Source: Rhodospirillales bacterium
Lineage (GTDB): Bacteria; Pseudomonadota; Alphaproteobacteria; ATCC43930; CGMCC-115725
Direction of reading: 5' to 3'
Length of the DNA stretch: 64,000 nucleotides
Assembly (NCBI GenBank): GCA_947473305.1
Contig: CANJCB010000013.1
Coordinates: 44,401 to 108,400 of the forward strand
Shown here piece by piece: positions 43,689-53,233 of the stretch. The position numbers and the translations under genes were made by a program. Each line of letters starts with the position of its first letter. The first letter of the stretch is position 1. The notes beneath the pieces were generated by a model. That model saw only the letters and a list, made by a program, of their open reading frames with translations, had not been told where the DNA came from and did no database searches.

Positions 43689-45047
43689 ATGACACGACAA
43701 AGCCCGCGCGGCTTCATGAAGCTCGGCGCTTTCTTCCATCCCACCGGCAATCATGTGGCCTCCTGGATGAGCCCGGACGCCGACCCCATGGCCCCCCAGA
43801 GCGTCGAGCATTACATCCAGATCGCCCAGACGGCGGAGAGGGGCAAGTTCGACCTCATGTTCCTGGCCGATGCGGTCGCGACCCGCGACGGTAATCTCCA
43901 GGCCTTGAGCCGCTGGCCCCAGTACATGGCCTATTTCGAGCCGATCACGCTGCTCTCGGCCATCGCGTCCAAGACCAAGCATATCGGCCTCGTGGCCACG
44001 GCGACCACCAGCTACAACGAGCCCTATAACATCGCGCGGAAATACGCCTCGCTCGACCATATCAGCCACGGGCGGGCGGGCTGGAACGTCGTGACCTCGG
44101 CCAATAAGTCCGAAGCCTATAACTTCGGCCGGGAGGAGCATTTCGAGCACGGAGAGCGCTACGACCGCGCCATCGAGTTCGTCGATGTCGTCCAGGGCCT
44201 CTGGGACAGCTGGGAGGACGAAGCCTTCGTGCGCGACCGCTCCCGAAATCGCTATTTCACTCCCGAAAAAGTCCATTTCCTGAACCATAAGGGCGAGAAT
44301 TTCTCGGTGCGCGGCCCGCTCAACGTCGCCCGCCCGCCCCAGGGGCATCCGGTGCTGTTCCAGGCCGGCGCATCGGAACCCGGCAAGGAACTCGCCGCCC
44401 GGATCTCGGAAGGGGTCTTCACCCCGCTCCACTCGCTGGAAATGGCGCAGGCCTTCTACAAAGACCTGAAAGGCCGCATGCCGAAATACGGCCGCGCGCC
44501 GGAGCAGTTGAAGATCATGCCCGGCCTCAATGCGATTGCCGGCCGCACCGAAAAGGAAGCGCAAGAGAAGTTCGAGCACCTGAAGTCGCTGATCCATCCG
44601 GATGTGGGCATCGAGCTTCTGAGCAACGCGGTCGGAGACTTCGATCTCCGGGGCTATCCCCTCGATGGCCCTTTGCCCGAGGCGGTTGATGCTACCATCG
44701 ACCACCGGGCTTCGTCCTCGCTCAAGAATGTCGTCCGCTGGGCGCGAGAAGAGAAGATGACCATTCGCCAGCTCTATCAGCGCTTCGCCGGGGCGCGCGG
44801 CCAGCGCTCGCTGATCGGCAGCCCCAGTCAGATCGCCGACGAAATGGAAACCTGGTTCCTGAACCACGGGGTCGACGGCTTCCTGATTCAGCCCTCGACC
44901 CTGCCCGGCGGGCTTGACGATTTCGTCGCCCTGGTGATTCCGGAGTTGCAGGAACGCGGGCTCTTCCGCACCGAATACGAAGGTCCTACCCTGCGGGACA
45001 ACCTCGGCCTGCCACGGCCCAAAAACCGCCATGCGGCGGCGGAGTAA
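43689..45047 (+). CDS. LLM-class flavin-dependent monooxygenase (NtaA/DszA type), copy 1
   Basis: 452-residue luciferase-like TIM-barrel enzyme that uses FMNH2 and O2 to oxidise an organic substrate. The subgroup that cleaves nitrilotriacetate, EDTA and dibenzothiophene sulfone is indicated by KLGAFFHPTGNHVASW, KFDLMFLADAVATRD, SLDHISHGRAGWNVVTS and GHPVLFQAGASEPGKELAAR. The start at 43689 (MTRQSPRGF) matches the start of copy 2. FMNH2 must come from a flavin reductase; none is intact nearby. It is followed after 6 bases by the paralogue. Confidence 0.94.
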   Translation: MTRQSPRGFMKLGAFFHPTGNHVASWMSPDADPMAPQSVEHYIQIAQTAERGKFDLMFLADAVATRDGNLQALSRWPQYMAYFEPITLLSAIASKTKHIGLVATATTSYNEPYNIARKYASLDHISHGRAGWNVVTSANKSEAYNFGREEHFEHGERYDRAIEFVDVVQGLWDSWEDEAFVRDRSRNRYFTPEKVHFLNHKGENFSVRGPLNVARPPQGHPVLFQAGASEPGKELAARISEGVFTPLHSLEMAQAFYKDLKGRMPKYGRAPEQLKIMPGLNAIAGRTEKEAQEKFEHLKSLIHPDVGIELLSNAVGDFDLRGYPLDGPLPEAVDATIDHRASSSLKNVVRWAREEKMTIRQLYQRFAGARGQRSLIGSPSQIADEMETWFLNHGVDGFLIQPSTLPGGLDDFVALVIPELQERGLFRTEYEGPTLRDNLGLPRPKNRHAAAE

Positions 45048-45053
45048 CCGACA

Positions 45054-46406
45054 ATGACTCGAAAGAGCCCTCGCGGATTCATGAAGCTCGGCGCCTTTTT
45101 CCACCCGACGGGCAACCATGTGGCGGCCTGGATGGACGAGAGCGCGCAGATCGACGCCGGCCAGAACCCGGAACACTACCAGTCGATTGCCCAGACGGCG
45201 GAGCGGGGAAAGTTCGACCTGATGTTCCTGGCCGACGCCGTCGCCACCCGGGACGGCGACCTCAACGCCCTGAGCCGCTGGCCGCAATACATGGCGTTTT
45301 TCGAGCCAACGACGCTGCTCTCCTCGATCGCTTCGGTCACGAGCCGCATCGGCCTCGTGTCCACCGCCACCACGAGCTACAACGAGCCCTATAACGTCGC
45401 GCGGATCTTCGCCTCGCTCGACCACATCAGCCACGGCCGCGCCGGCTGGAACGTGGTGACTTCCGGCAATGTGTCCGAGGCTTATAACTTCAGCCGCGAC
45501 GAGCATTACGAGCACGGCGTCCGCTACGAGCGGGCCGAGGACTTCGCCGAGGTCGTGCGCGGTCTCTGGGACAGCTGGGAGGACGACGCCTTCGTGCGCG
45601 ACCGCTCCCAGGGCCGCTATTTCACGCCCGAGAAGCTTCACTTCCTCAATCACAAGAGCAAGCATTTCTCGGTTCGCGGGCCGCTGAACGTGGCGCGCTC
45701 GCCGCAAGGGCATCCCGTCCTGTTCCTGGCGAGCGCGTCGGAGCCCGGGAAGGAGCTGGCGGCCCGCATCGGCGAAGGGATTTTCAGCCCGCTCCATTCT
45801 CTGGAGGCCGCCCAGGCCTTCTATAAAGACCTGAAAGGCCGCATGCCGAAGTTCGGCCGCGATCCCGAGCATCTGAAAGTCATGCCCGGCCTCAACGTGA
45901 TCCCGGGCCGCACCGAAAAGGAAGCTCGGGATAAGTTCGAACATCTAACGTCCCTGATCCACCCGGACGTCGGGGTGGAACTCCTTTCCGATGCGGTCGA
46001 CGGCTTCGATCTCCGGGGCTATCCGATCGATGGTCCCTTGCCGGAGGCTGTGGATGCGACCGAGACCAAAGCTTCCACCGGCCATTTCCGGAACGTCGTC
46101 CGCTGGGCGCGCCAGGAGAAGCTGACCATCCGCCAGCTTTACCAGCGTTTCGCCGGCGCGCGCGGCCAGCGCTCGCTCATCGGCACGCCGCAGCAGATCG
46201 TCGACGATATGGAGCGCTGGTTTCTGAATTACGGCGTGGACGGCTTCCTGATCCAGCCTTCCACCCTGCCTGGCGGGCTCGACGACATCGTCGCCATGGT
46301 GATCCCGGAATTGCAGGAGCGCGGGCTCTTCCGCACTGAATACGAAGGGCCGACCCTGCGCGACAACCTCGGATTGCCGAGACCGAAGAACCGCCACGTG
46401 AATTGA
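45054..46406 (+). CDS. LLM-class flavin-dependent monooxygenase (NtaA/DszA type), copy 2
   Basis: 450 residues, similar to copy 1 over the whole length (TRKSPRGFMKLGAFFHPTG, SLDHISHGRAGWNVVTS, LIGTPQQIVDDMERWFLNYG). It is a recent tandem duplication; differences are spread evenly, and the last 30 residues are nearly identical (GLFRTEYEGPTLRDNLGLPR). The two products may form a heterodimer or cover two substrates. Confidence 0.94.
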   Translation: MTRKSPRGFMKLGAFFHPTGNHVAAWMDESAQIDAGQNPEHYQSIAQTAERGKFDLMFLADAVATRDGDLNALSRWPQYMAFFEPTTLLSSIASVTSRIGLVSTATTSYNEPYNVARIFASLDHISHGRAGWNVVTSGNVSEAYNFSRDEHYEHGVRYERAEDFAEVVRGLWDSWEDDAFVRDRSQGRYFTPEKLHFLNHKSKHFSVRGPLNVARSPQGHPVLFLASASEPGKELAARIGEGIFSPLHSLEAAQAFYKDLKGRMPKFGRDPEHLKVMPGLNVIPGRTEKEARDKFEHLTSLIHPDVGVELLSDAVDGFDLRGYPIDGPLPEAVDATETKASTGHFRNVVRWARQEKLTIRQLYQRFAGARGQRSLIGTPQQIVDDMERWFLNYGVDGFLIQPSTLPGGLDDIVAMVIPELQERGLFRTEYEGPTLRDNLGLPRPKNRHVN

Positions 46407-46476
46407 ACATCCGACAGGCCGGGCGGGAACCGAACCGCTTTTGCCCGGTTATCGCTCCGGTTGAACCGGAGGCATC

Positions 46477-46929
46477 ATGTCGATCTACGAAGAAATCAAG
46501 CGTGACCATGACGATCTCAGAGAGATGATCACGGCCATCAGAAAGATGCCCGCGACCGCCAAGGGATCGAAGCAGCGTCTCTTCGAAAAGCTGAAGGTCG
46601 CTCTCACCGACCATGCGCGGGCGGAGGAGAACATCTTCTATGCCGCGATCATGTCGGACGAAAAGGCGCGAAGCATGACGCTCGAAGGCCATGAGGAGCA
46701 TCACGTCATCGATATTTTGCTCGCCGAAATTGTGGCGCTCTCTACCGGCGAAGAGACCTGGGATGCGAAGTTCGAGGTGCTCCGCGAAAACGTCGAGCAC
46801 CATCTCGACGAAGAAGAGGACGATCTCTTCAAGACGGCCCGCAAAATCCTCGATCGCGAGGAGGCCGAAACGCTCGGCCGGCAATTCCTGGCCGAAAAGG
46901 ACAAGATCGCCGTCACCATCATGCTCTGA
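46477..46929 (+). CDS. Hemerythrin-like (HHE) protein
   Basis: 150-residue four-helix protein with the di-iron pattern: His11 in RDHDDLRE, His46 and Glu50 in DHARAEENIFY, the HEEHH stretch at 72-76, and HHLDEEEDDLF near 108. It binds two irons and senses or handles oxygen, NO or iron. GGAGGCATC just before the ATG is a good ribosome site. It is alone between the monooxygenases and a convergent binding-protein gene. Confidence 0.93.
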   Translation: MSIYEEIKRDHDDLREMITAIRKMPATAKGSKQRLFEKLKVALTDHARAEENIFYAAIMSDEKARSMTLEGHEEHHVIDILLAEIVALSTGEETWDAKFEVLRENVEHHLDEEEDDLFKTARKILDREEAETLGRQFLAEKDKIAVTIML

Positions 46930-46987
46930 AAACTTGAGTTTCCGGCCGTCACGCCATTCCGCATGACGACCGGGACCCCGGACCTTG

Positions 46988-48079
46988 CTAGCTGAGTTGC
47001 CACTCCTTGAAGCGGGCCGTGCTCTTGGCGAGGTTTTTCGCCCACCATTCGTCGTTCTTGACGAAGACCTTGTCCTTCAGCGCCTCGCTGTTGGGCAGCT
47101 TGTCGAGAACCTCCTTCGACACGAGCTTCAGCGCCTCGGTATTGGGGATCGCATAGTTCGTAAGCGTGATGTATTCGGCATCCGCATCCGCCGTGTTCAG
47201 CATGTAGTTCAGGAACTGGAAGGCTTCCTTCTTGTTGGCCGAACTGGCGACCACGCAATAGGGATTGCCGCTGACACCGCCGAAATTCGAGGTGTAGTTC
47301 ACCGGCCCGCCCTGACCCATGACCGTGATCGCCCGCCCGTTGAAGCAGGTGGCCAGCGCCGCGGCGCCCGAGGTCAGATGCTGCATCGGCTCCGCGTTGG
47401 TGGTGTGCCAGATGATGTTCTGCTTGCCCAAGCGATCCAGCACCTTCAGCGCCCGGTCGATATCGAGCGGATAGAGCTTGTCGAGCGCCACGCCGTCGGC
47501 GAGGAGCGCGCCTTCCAGCACCGAGCCGTCGCTGATATTGGCGTAAAGCGACCGCTTGCCCGGGTACTTCTGAGGATTGAAGAAATCGGCCCAGGTCTGG
47601 GGCGCCTTGTCGTTCGGGACCTGCCGCGTATCCCAGGCCATCACATAGAGGTACAACGAGAAGGGAACCCCATAGGGCATCTTATAGGTGGGCGGGATGT
47701 TCTTCGATTCGATGATGCTATAGTCGTAGGGCACAATCAGCTTCTGTTCGATCGCTTCGAGATACTCGGGTCCGCTCAGTGAAATAATGTCCCATTGCGC
47801 GGCTGTGCCGGAACTGTTCTGCAGCTTGGCCAGGGCGAGCGAGGCGCCCGATCCGATATTGACCTTTATCCCGGTCTTTTTCTCGAAGGGTTGGGCGAAG
47901 AGCCGGGTCTGGTGTTCCTGGACGATACCGCCGTAACCCGCCATGCTGATGGTCTTGCCCTGCGCAAAGGCCTGACGGCCCATGACGCCAGAAGCAGCGA
48001 GTGCGGCGCCGCCGGCAGCCGACTGCAGGAAGTGGCGACGGTCCATCCCGGTGACGCCCGGACGGCTTTGCTCTTTCAT
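46988..48079 (-). CDS. PotD/PotF-like substrate-binding protein of the adjacent importer
   Basis: 363 residues. A twin-arginine signal (MDRRHFLQSAAGGAALAAS) starts 11 residues in, so Tat export is likely. The mature protein begins KTISMAGYGGIVQEHQTRLF, and contains IIESKNIPPTYKMPYGVPFSLYLYVMAWDT, the hinge region of spermidine/putrescine-type binding proteins. The start at 48079 has GAGGGG upstream. It is divergent from the two permeases and ATPase at 48307-51069, and together they form a complete importer. The 227-bp gap holds the shared promoters. Confidence 0.93.
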   Translation of the reverse strand: MKEQSRPGVTGMDRRHFLQSAAGGAALAASGVMGRQAFAQGKTISMAGYGGIVQEHQTRLFAQPFEKKTGIKVNIGSGASLALAKLQNSSGTAAQWDIISLSGPEYLEAIEQKLIVPYDYSIIESKNIPPTYKMPYGVPFSLYLYVMAWDTRQVPNDKAPQTWADFFNPQKYPGKRSLYANISDGSVLEGALLADGVALDKLYPLDIDRALKVLDRLGKQNIIWHTTNAEPMQHLTSGAAALATCFNGRAITVMGQGGPVNYTSNFGGVSGNPYCVVASSANKKEAFQFLNYMLNTADADAEYITLTNYAIPNTEALKLVSKEVLDKLPNSEALKDKVFVKNDEWWAKNLAKSTARFKEWQLS

Positions 48080-48306
48080 CTCAAAATCCCCTCGTCCTTA
48101 ATGATCCGTGCCACTCGCGCGGCCTTCCGCGGTGCAGCCCAATGAAACTCTCGTGGAGAGAGCGACATATTGTCAAGGGCAGAGCCGCATGAAACCATGG
48201 CGCTCACGGCAACGCTCCTTTACCATTTCAAAACTGGGATCGAGGTTGGGGGACCGATGAGGAAAGAGACGCAGGGACGAATCCGGCGGAAAAGCTTCGC
48301 GAGGCC

Positions 48307-49176
48307 ATGACCGCATCGTCCTCCGGCGCGCTTCCCCAGCCCCGTCGCTTCCTGCGCCTCCTGAACTTTCGCGACAGCCTCTGGCTGCTCGCTCCCATCG
48401 CCACGCTCTATGGGATTTTCGCCCTGATCCCCTTCGCGCTCATCGTCCGCTTCGCCTTCGCGGACGGCGGCACGCATTTCGCGACGGTGCTGGAAAGCCG
48501 GATCCTGGTGCGGGTTGCCACCAACACCGTGGTCATCAGCCTCATGACCACGGTCGTGGCGCTGGTTCTGGGCTATATCCTGGCCGCGGGGCTGTGGCGC
48601 GCCGGGCCCAAGATGCAGCGGGTGATGCTCGCCTTCGTGATGCTGCCCTTCTGGACGGCCGTTCTCATCAAGAATTTCGCCTGGGCGGCGCTGCTTCAGG
48701 ACAATGGGCTCGCCAATACGATCCTCCAGGGCCTGGGCTTGACGAATGGTCCGGTCACGCTGCTGCACAACCGGCTCGCCGTCATCATCGGCATGGTCCA
48801 TTACGTGCTGCCCTATGCGGTCTTCCCGATCTACAGCGCCATGCAGGCGATCGACCGCAAGGTCGAGCGGGCGGCCCGCAGCCTCGGCGCCGGCACGCCC
48901 TCGGTCATCTGGTTCGTGATCCTGCCGCTGACCCTGCCGGGGGTCTATAGCGCGGCGCTGCTGGTCTTCGTCGTTTCCGTGGGCTTCTTCATCACGCCGG
49001 TCATCCTGGGGTCACCCGCCGACATGATGATCGCCAATCTCGTCAACTATTACGTCCGGGAACTGGTGGACTTCAACGCGGGCGCCGCATTGGCGCTCAT
49101 GATCCTGGGCGCGGTGGTTCCGCTCATCGTCCTGCAGCAGAGCATGGGCCGGGGGGGGCGTCATGGCGCTCACTGA
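48307..49176 (+). CDS. ABC transporter permease, PotB type
   Basis: 289-residue inner-membrane permease with about six helices and the docking loop KVERAARSLGAGTPSVIWFVILPLTLPGVYSA. LAFVMLPFWTAVLIKNFAWAALLQDNG is typical of the PotB side of polyamine-type importers. It overlaps the second permease gene by 14 bases. Its ribosome site is weak. Confidence 0.94.
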   Translation: MTASSSGALPQPRRFLRLLNFRDSLWLLAPIATLYGIFALIPFALIVRFAFADGGTHFATVLESRILVRVATNTVVISLMTTVVALVLGYILAAGLWRAGPKMQRVMLAFVMLPFWTAVLIKNFAWAALLQDNGLANTILQGLGLTNGPVTLLHNRLAVIIGMVHYVLPYAVFPIYSAMQAIDRKVERAARSLGAGTPSVIWFVILPLTLPGVYSAALLVFVVSVGFFITPVILGSPADMMIANLVNYYVRELVDFNAGAALALMILGAVVPLIVLQQSMGRGGRHGAH

Positions 49177-49972
49177 AAACCGCCCCTTCCCGCTGGGGCG
49201 GATGCTGCTCTATGCCGCTTGCGCGCCCATCCTCCTCCTCCTGGTGCTGCCGACGCTGATCATCGTCCCCATGGCACTGACCAAGGGACAGTTGATCCAG
49301 TTTCCGCCGATCTGGATTTCGATCCATTCCTTCACCGACTACCTGGCCGACGAGACCTGGGTCTCCTCGACGATCGTGTCCTTCAAGATTTCCATCCTGG
49401 CGGTGGTCATCGGCGCCACGGCCGGGAGCTTCGCGGCCATCGGACTCCATAAGCGCGATTTCCCGGGCCGCAATATCGTCGCGGGGCTCATCCTCGCGCC
49501 GATCATCATACCCGGCATCGTCTTGGCGCTCGGCGACTTCCTGCTTCTGGCGCCGATGCATCTCATCGGAAGCTGGACGACCATCGCCATTCTCCACGCC
49601 CTGCTGGTGACCCCCTATGTCTTCATCTCCGTCCAAACGAGCCTGACGGTGGGTCTCAGTCCCACGCTCATCCGCTCCGCCCGAAGCCTGGGTGCCGGAC
49701 GGCTGGCCGTGCTCCGCTTCGTCCATTGGCCGGCGATCCGGCCGGGGCTCCTGGCGGGGGCGGTGCTCGGTTTCGCGGTTTCCTTCGACGAGGTGGTGCT
49801 GGCCCTGTTCATGCAGGGCTCGACCACCGTCACACTCCCGGTGCGCATGTTCCAAGCTATCGAATACGACCTGACGCCCAAGATCATGGCCGCAGCCTCG
49901 CTCTTCATCGCGCTCGCCCTTCTGGGCCTCACCGTCCAGGCGCTGACCGCCAAGCGCGCGAGGCCCGCATGA
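49163..49972 (+). CDS. ABC transporter permease, PotC type
   Basis: 269-residue permease, about six helices. The docking loop SARSLGAGRLAVLRFVHWPAIRPGLLAGAVLGFAVSFDEV and LAPIIIPGIVLALGDFLLL are characteristic of PotC. It overlaps both neighbours (14 bases before, ATGA after), so the three genes are translated together. Confidence 0.94.
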   Translation: MALTENRPFPLGRMLLYAACAPILLLLVLPTLIIVPMALTKGQLIQFPPIWISIHSFTDYLADETWVSSTIVSFKISILAVVIGATAGSFAAIGLHKRDFPGRNIVAGLILAPIIIPGIVLALGDFLLLAPMHLIGSWTTIAILHALLVTPYVFISVQTSLTVGLSPTLIRSARSLGAGRLAVLRFVHWPAIRPGLLAGAVLGFAVSFDEVVLALFMQGSTTVTLPVRMFQAIEYDLTPKIMAAASLFIALALLGLTVQALTAKRARPA

Positions 49973-51069
49973 GCGCGCCGCGCCGCCTCGAGGTCAACGA
50001 GGTCTGGAAGAGCTACGGCGGGGATCTCTACGCCGTGCGCGACGTGAGCTTCGTGCTGGAGCCGGGAGAATTCCTCACCCTGCTCGGTCCTTCGGGCTCG
50101 GGCAAGACCACGACGCTCATGATGATCGCCGGCTTCGAAACCGTGAGCCGGGGCAGCATCCGCATCGACGGGCGCGATATCGCGGACCAATCCCCGGAGC
50201 ATCGCAATTTCGGCATCGTCTTCCAGGGCTACGCGCTCTTTCCCCATATGAATGTGGCGGAAAACGTCGCATTCCCCCTGCGCATGAAGGGCATGGGCAA
50301 GCGCGAGCGACTTATCAAAGCCGCCGAGATGCTGGAGAAAGTCGGCCTGGAAGGCTTCGCGCAACGCCGCCCGCACGAGTTGTCAGGCGGGCAGCAGCAG
50401 CGGGTCGCCCTCTCGCGCGCGCTTGTTTTCGATCCAGACGCGCTGCTTCTCGACGAACCGCTGGGCGCGCTCGACCGCAAGCTGCGCGAACAGCTGCAGA
50501 TCGAAATCAAGGAATTGCAGAAGCGCATCGGCATTTCGGTCCTGCTGGTCACCCACGACCAGGAGGAAGCCATGATGATGTCGGACCGGATCGCCGTCAT
50601 GGCGGACGGCGGGATCGTCCAGATGGGCACCCCGGCCGACGTCTACCTCCATCCGGCGACGCCCTTCGTGGCGGGATTCCTGGGCGAGACGAATTTCCTG
50701 CCCGGCCTTTGCCAGGGTGCCTCCGAGGGTTATGTCTCGGTGAAATTCCGCAACGGCGAGATCGGCCGCGCCCGCCCGCCCCGCTTCGGCGGCGTGCCTG
50801 CCACGGGCGATAAAGCCCTCGTGTCGATCCGCCCGGAGCGGGTCCGCATCCTGAAGCCGGGCGAGACGATGGATTCAGTCATCGAGGGCCGCGTCGTCAG
50901 CGGCACCTTCCTCGGCCGCCACGCCCGCTACATCGTCGAGGCGGAGGGCCAACAGGTCGTGGTGAGCACCACGGAATGGTCGGAAGCCACCGCCGTTCCC
51001 CCCGGCACGGCTGTGCGTCTGGGCTGGTCGAGCGACGACGCCCAGAGCCTGGCGGACGTGAAAGTCTGA
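49969..51069 (+). CDS. ABC transporter ATP-binding protein, PotA type
   Basis: 366 residues. Walker A GPSGSGKTTT, Q-loop FQGYALFPHMNVAENVAFP, signature LSGGQQQRVALSRAL, Walker B ALLLDEPLGALD and H-loop VTHDQEEAMMMSD. A C-terminal TOBE domain (VSIRPERVRIL to about 350) is as in PotA/FbpC. It powers the permease pair. The start at 49969 overlaps the permease stop. The stop is 3 bases from the stop of the convergent oxygenase. Confidence 0.96.
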   Translation: MSAPRRLEVNEVWKSYGGDLYAVRDVSFVLEPGEFLTLLGPSGSGKTTTLMMIAGFETVSRGSIRIDGRDIADQSPEHRNFGIVFQGYALFPHMNVAENVAFPLRMKGMGKRERLIKAAEMLEKVGLEGFAQRRPHELSGGQQQRVALSRALVFDPDALLLDEPLGALDRKLREQLQIEIKELQKRIGISVLLVTHDQEEAMMMSDRIAVMADGGIVQMGTPADVYLHPATPFVAGFLGETNFLPGLCQGASEGYVSVKFRNGEIGRARPPRFGGVPATGDKALVSIRPERVRILKPGETMDSVIEGRVVSGTFLGRHARYIVEAEGQQVVVSTTEWSEATAVPPGTAVRLGWSSDDAQSLADVKV

Positions 51070-51072
51070 CGC

Positions 51073-52104
51073 CTAGTAATCCTTGAAATAGGCGACGCAG
51101 ATATCCTGACAGGTGATTGGCGGTTCCTTCGGCGGATTGTCCGGGCCTTGGCAGGTCGGCAGGCATTCCACCACGGCGTCCAGGTCCGGCGAGATGAACA
51201 CCGGGAAAACGTAACGTTCGGCGCCCGAGAGGTTGATCACCCGGTGCTTGGTGGACAGAAAGCGCCCGTTGGTCCAGCGCACCATGATGTCGCCGGTATT
51301 GATGATGAATGTGCCGGGCTTGATGTCTATCGCCCGCCAATGGCCGGACGGCATCCGCACCGCCAGACCCGGCACATTCCCATGCGCCAGCACGGTCATG
51401 AAGGCATTGTCGGTATGGGGGGAGAGACCGTATTGCCGCTGCCCCACCATCTCTGGCGGCTGCGGCGGATAGTGGGTGACCGACATGGTGGTCCGCGGCT
51501 TATCGAAGAACTGCTCGAAATAGCCCTTGGGCATCCCGAGCGCCTCGTTCCAGAGGTCGAGGAGCTGCTTGCCCAACCCGATGATCGTCGAATGGTATTC
51601 GACCAGCCCCTCGCGGAAACCGGGCAAACCTTCGGGCCAGTGATTCACCATGCGCAAAGGGCGGTTCTGGACGTAGGGATCGTCGGGCGAAAGATCGAGG
51701 CCCACGGTATAGGCCTCATAGAGATTGGGCTTGATCCCGTCGATCAGCCGACCGTTGCCGGTATAGGAGGACGGCGGCACGAAACCGTTGAGCTTGTCCC
51801 GCTTGACCTTGTTCTTGATCTCCAGCGGAAGGTCGAAGAAGCGCTTGGCCTCGGTGAACATCCGGTCGATGCGGGACTGCGGGAAGCCATGGCCGGCGAG
51901 GAGAAAGAAGCCCACCGTCTCGGTGACATGGCGGAGTTCGGCGGCGGCTTTCTCACGGGCTCCGGGCTTTCCCGCCAGATAGTCCGAAATGTCGATCGTC
52001 GGGATTTCCTCGGTCGAATCCGGATGATCCATCAGATAGAGGGCGCGCGCGTCCTCGTCGAAATGCTCGTCCTGAACGCTGCCAACGGATGCCGCGTAGA
52101 CCAT
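51073..52104 (-). CDS. Isopenicillin-N-synthase-family Fe(II)/2-oxoglutarate oxygenase, copy A
   Basis: 343 residues. N-terminal DIOX-N part (IPTIDISDYLAGKPG, GFFLLAGHGFPQ). Iron ligands are His230 and Asp232 in GLSPHTDNAFM and His287 in STKHRVINLSG; Arg297 is where 2-oxoglutarate would be held. Such enzymes hydroxylate or desaturate amino acids, hormones or secondary metabolites. The C-terminus has four cysteines (CLPTC and TCQDIC) that are kept in the paralogue at 52182. A 10-bp-arm palindrome lies 26 bases upstream of its start. It does not look like part of an antibiotic cluster; no NRPS is nearby. Confidence 0.93.
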   Translation of the reverse strand: MVYAASVGSVQDEHFDEDARALYLMDHPDSTEEIPTIDISDYLAGKPGAREKAAAELRHVTETVGFFLLAGHGFPQSRIDRMFTEAKRFFDLPLEIKNKVKRDKLNGFVPPSSYTGNGRLIDGIKPNLYEAYTVGLDLSPDDPYVQNRPLRMVNHWPEGLPGFREGLVEYHSTIIGLGKQLLDLWNEALGMPKGYFEQFFDKPRTTMSVTHYPPQPPEMVGQRQYGLSPHTDNAFMTVLAHGNVPGLAVRMPSGHWRAIDIKPGTFIINTGDIMVRWTNGRFLSTKHRVINLSGAERYVFPVFISPDLDAVVECLPTCQGPDNPPKEPPITCQDICVAYFKDY

Positions 52105-52129
52105 CGCCTCAATCCTCCCACCCGGTCTT

Positions 52130-52156
52130 TCTACGATCTCGCTTATAGATCGTAGA
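52130..52156. promoter_or_regulatory. Perfect palindrome TCTACGATCT-N7-AGATCGTAGA
   Basis: Ten-bp arms (52130-52139, 52147-52156) in the 77-bp gap between the two oxygenase genes. It may be an operator for the downstream oxygenase. As RNA it would be a hairpin 26 bases after the upstream oxygenase stop, but no T-run follows, so an intrinsic terminator is less likely. Confidence 0.6.
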
Positions 52157-52181
52157 TTGTTAACAAACTAGAGGGAAGTGT

Positions 52182-53213
52182 CTATTCCTTGAAATAGGCG
52201 AGGCAGATTTCCTCGCAGGTGGTCGGCGGATATTTCGGCGGATTGCCCGGCCCCTGGCAGGTCGGGAGACACTCCACCTTGGCATCGAGATTGGGCGAGA
52301 TGAAGACCGGGAAGACGTAACGCTCCCCGCCCGAGAGGTTGATCACCCGGTGCTTGGTCGAGAGGAAGCGGCCGTTCGTCCAGCGCACCATGATATCGCC
52401 GGTATTGACGATGAAGGTGCCGGGCTTGATCTCTACGGCCCGCCAATGCCCGGACGGCATCCGCACCGCGAGGCCCGGCACATTGCCATGAGCCAGGATC
52501 GTCATGAACGCATTGTCGGTATGAGGCGAAAGCCCGTATTGCCGCTGCCCGACAAGTTCGTCAGCCTGCGGGGGATAATGGGTGATCGCCATGGTCACGC
52601 GCGGGTCGTCGAAAAACTTTTCGAGATAGCCCGCCGGCAGGTCGAGGGCCGCGTCCCAGAGATCGAGGCACCGCTGCCCGAGCCCGATGACCGTATTGTA
52701 ATAGAGCAGCAATTCCTCCCGGAAGCCCGGCAGGTCTTCCGGCCATTGATTGAGCCCCCGCAGCGGCCGCTGGGCCATCACATCCGGATCGTCCGGCGAC
52801 AGGTCTTTGTTGATAGAAAAGGACTCGTAGAGATTGGGCTTGATCCCGTCGATCAGCCGCCCGTTGCCGGTATAGGAGGAAGGCGGCGCATAGCCGCCGT
52901 TTCGCTGTTTCTTGATCCGCTTCTTCACCTCGAGCGGAAGGTCGAAGAAGCGTTTGACCTCCTCGAACATCCGGTCGATGCGAAGCTGCGGGATCCCATG
53001 CCCCGCCAGATAGAAGAAGCCGATGGTCTCCGTGACATGCCGCAATTCCGCCGCCGCCTTCTCGCGCGCACCCGGCTTGCCCGAGAGATAATCGGCGATA
53101 TCGATCGTCGGGATCTCCTCGGTCGAATCCGGGTGATCCATGAGCCAGATCGCCTGGGCGTCGTCGTGGACATGCTCGTCGGCCAGACTGCCGACCTTTG
53201 CCGCATAGACCAT
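52182..53213 (-). CDS. Isopenicillin-N-synthase-family Fe(II)/2-oxoglutarate oxygenase, copy B
   Basis: 343 residues, same architecture as copy A (VTETIGFFYLAGHGIPQ, VPGLAVRMPSGHWRAVEIKPG). Iron ligands are His231, Asp233 (GLSPHTDNAFM) and His288 (STKHRVINLSG). The C-terminal CLPTC and TCEEIC pairs are conserved. It differs most from copy A around 130-190, which is part of the substrate region in this fold. It lies 20 bases after the binding-protein gene at 53234, so binding protein, B and A may be read together. Confidence 0.93.
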   Translation of the reverse strand: MVYAAKVGSLADEHVHDDAQAIWLMDHPDSTEEIPTIDIADYLSGKPGAREKAAAELRHVTETIGFFYLAGHGIPQLRIDRMFEEVKRFFDLPLEVKKRIKKQRNGGYAPPSSYTGNGRLIDGIKPNLYESFSINKDLSPDDPDVMAQRPLRGLNQWPEDLPGFREELLLYYNTVIGLGQRCLDLWDAALDLPAGYLEKFFDDPRVTMAITHYPPQADELVGQRQYGLSPHTDNAFMTILAHGNVPGLAVRMPSGHWRAVEIKPGTFIVNTGDIMVRWTNGRFLSTKHRVINLSGGERYVFPVFISPNLDAKVECLPTCQGPGNPPKYPPTTCEEICLAYFKE

Positions 53214-53233
53214 CGGATCTCTCCGTCAGTTCA

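Noticed and set aside
48148..48160. CTCTC-GTG-GAGAG inverted repeat before the PotB-type gene
   Set aside because: Arms of five bases in a simple CT/GA stretch are expected by chance; no second copy.
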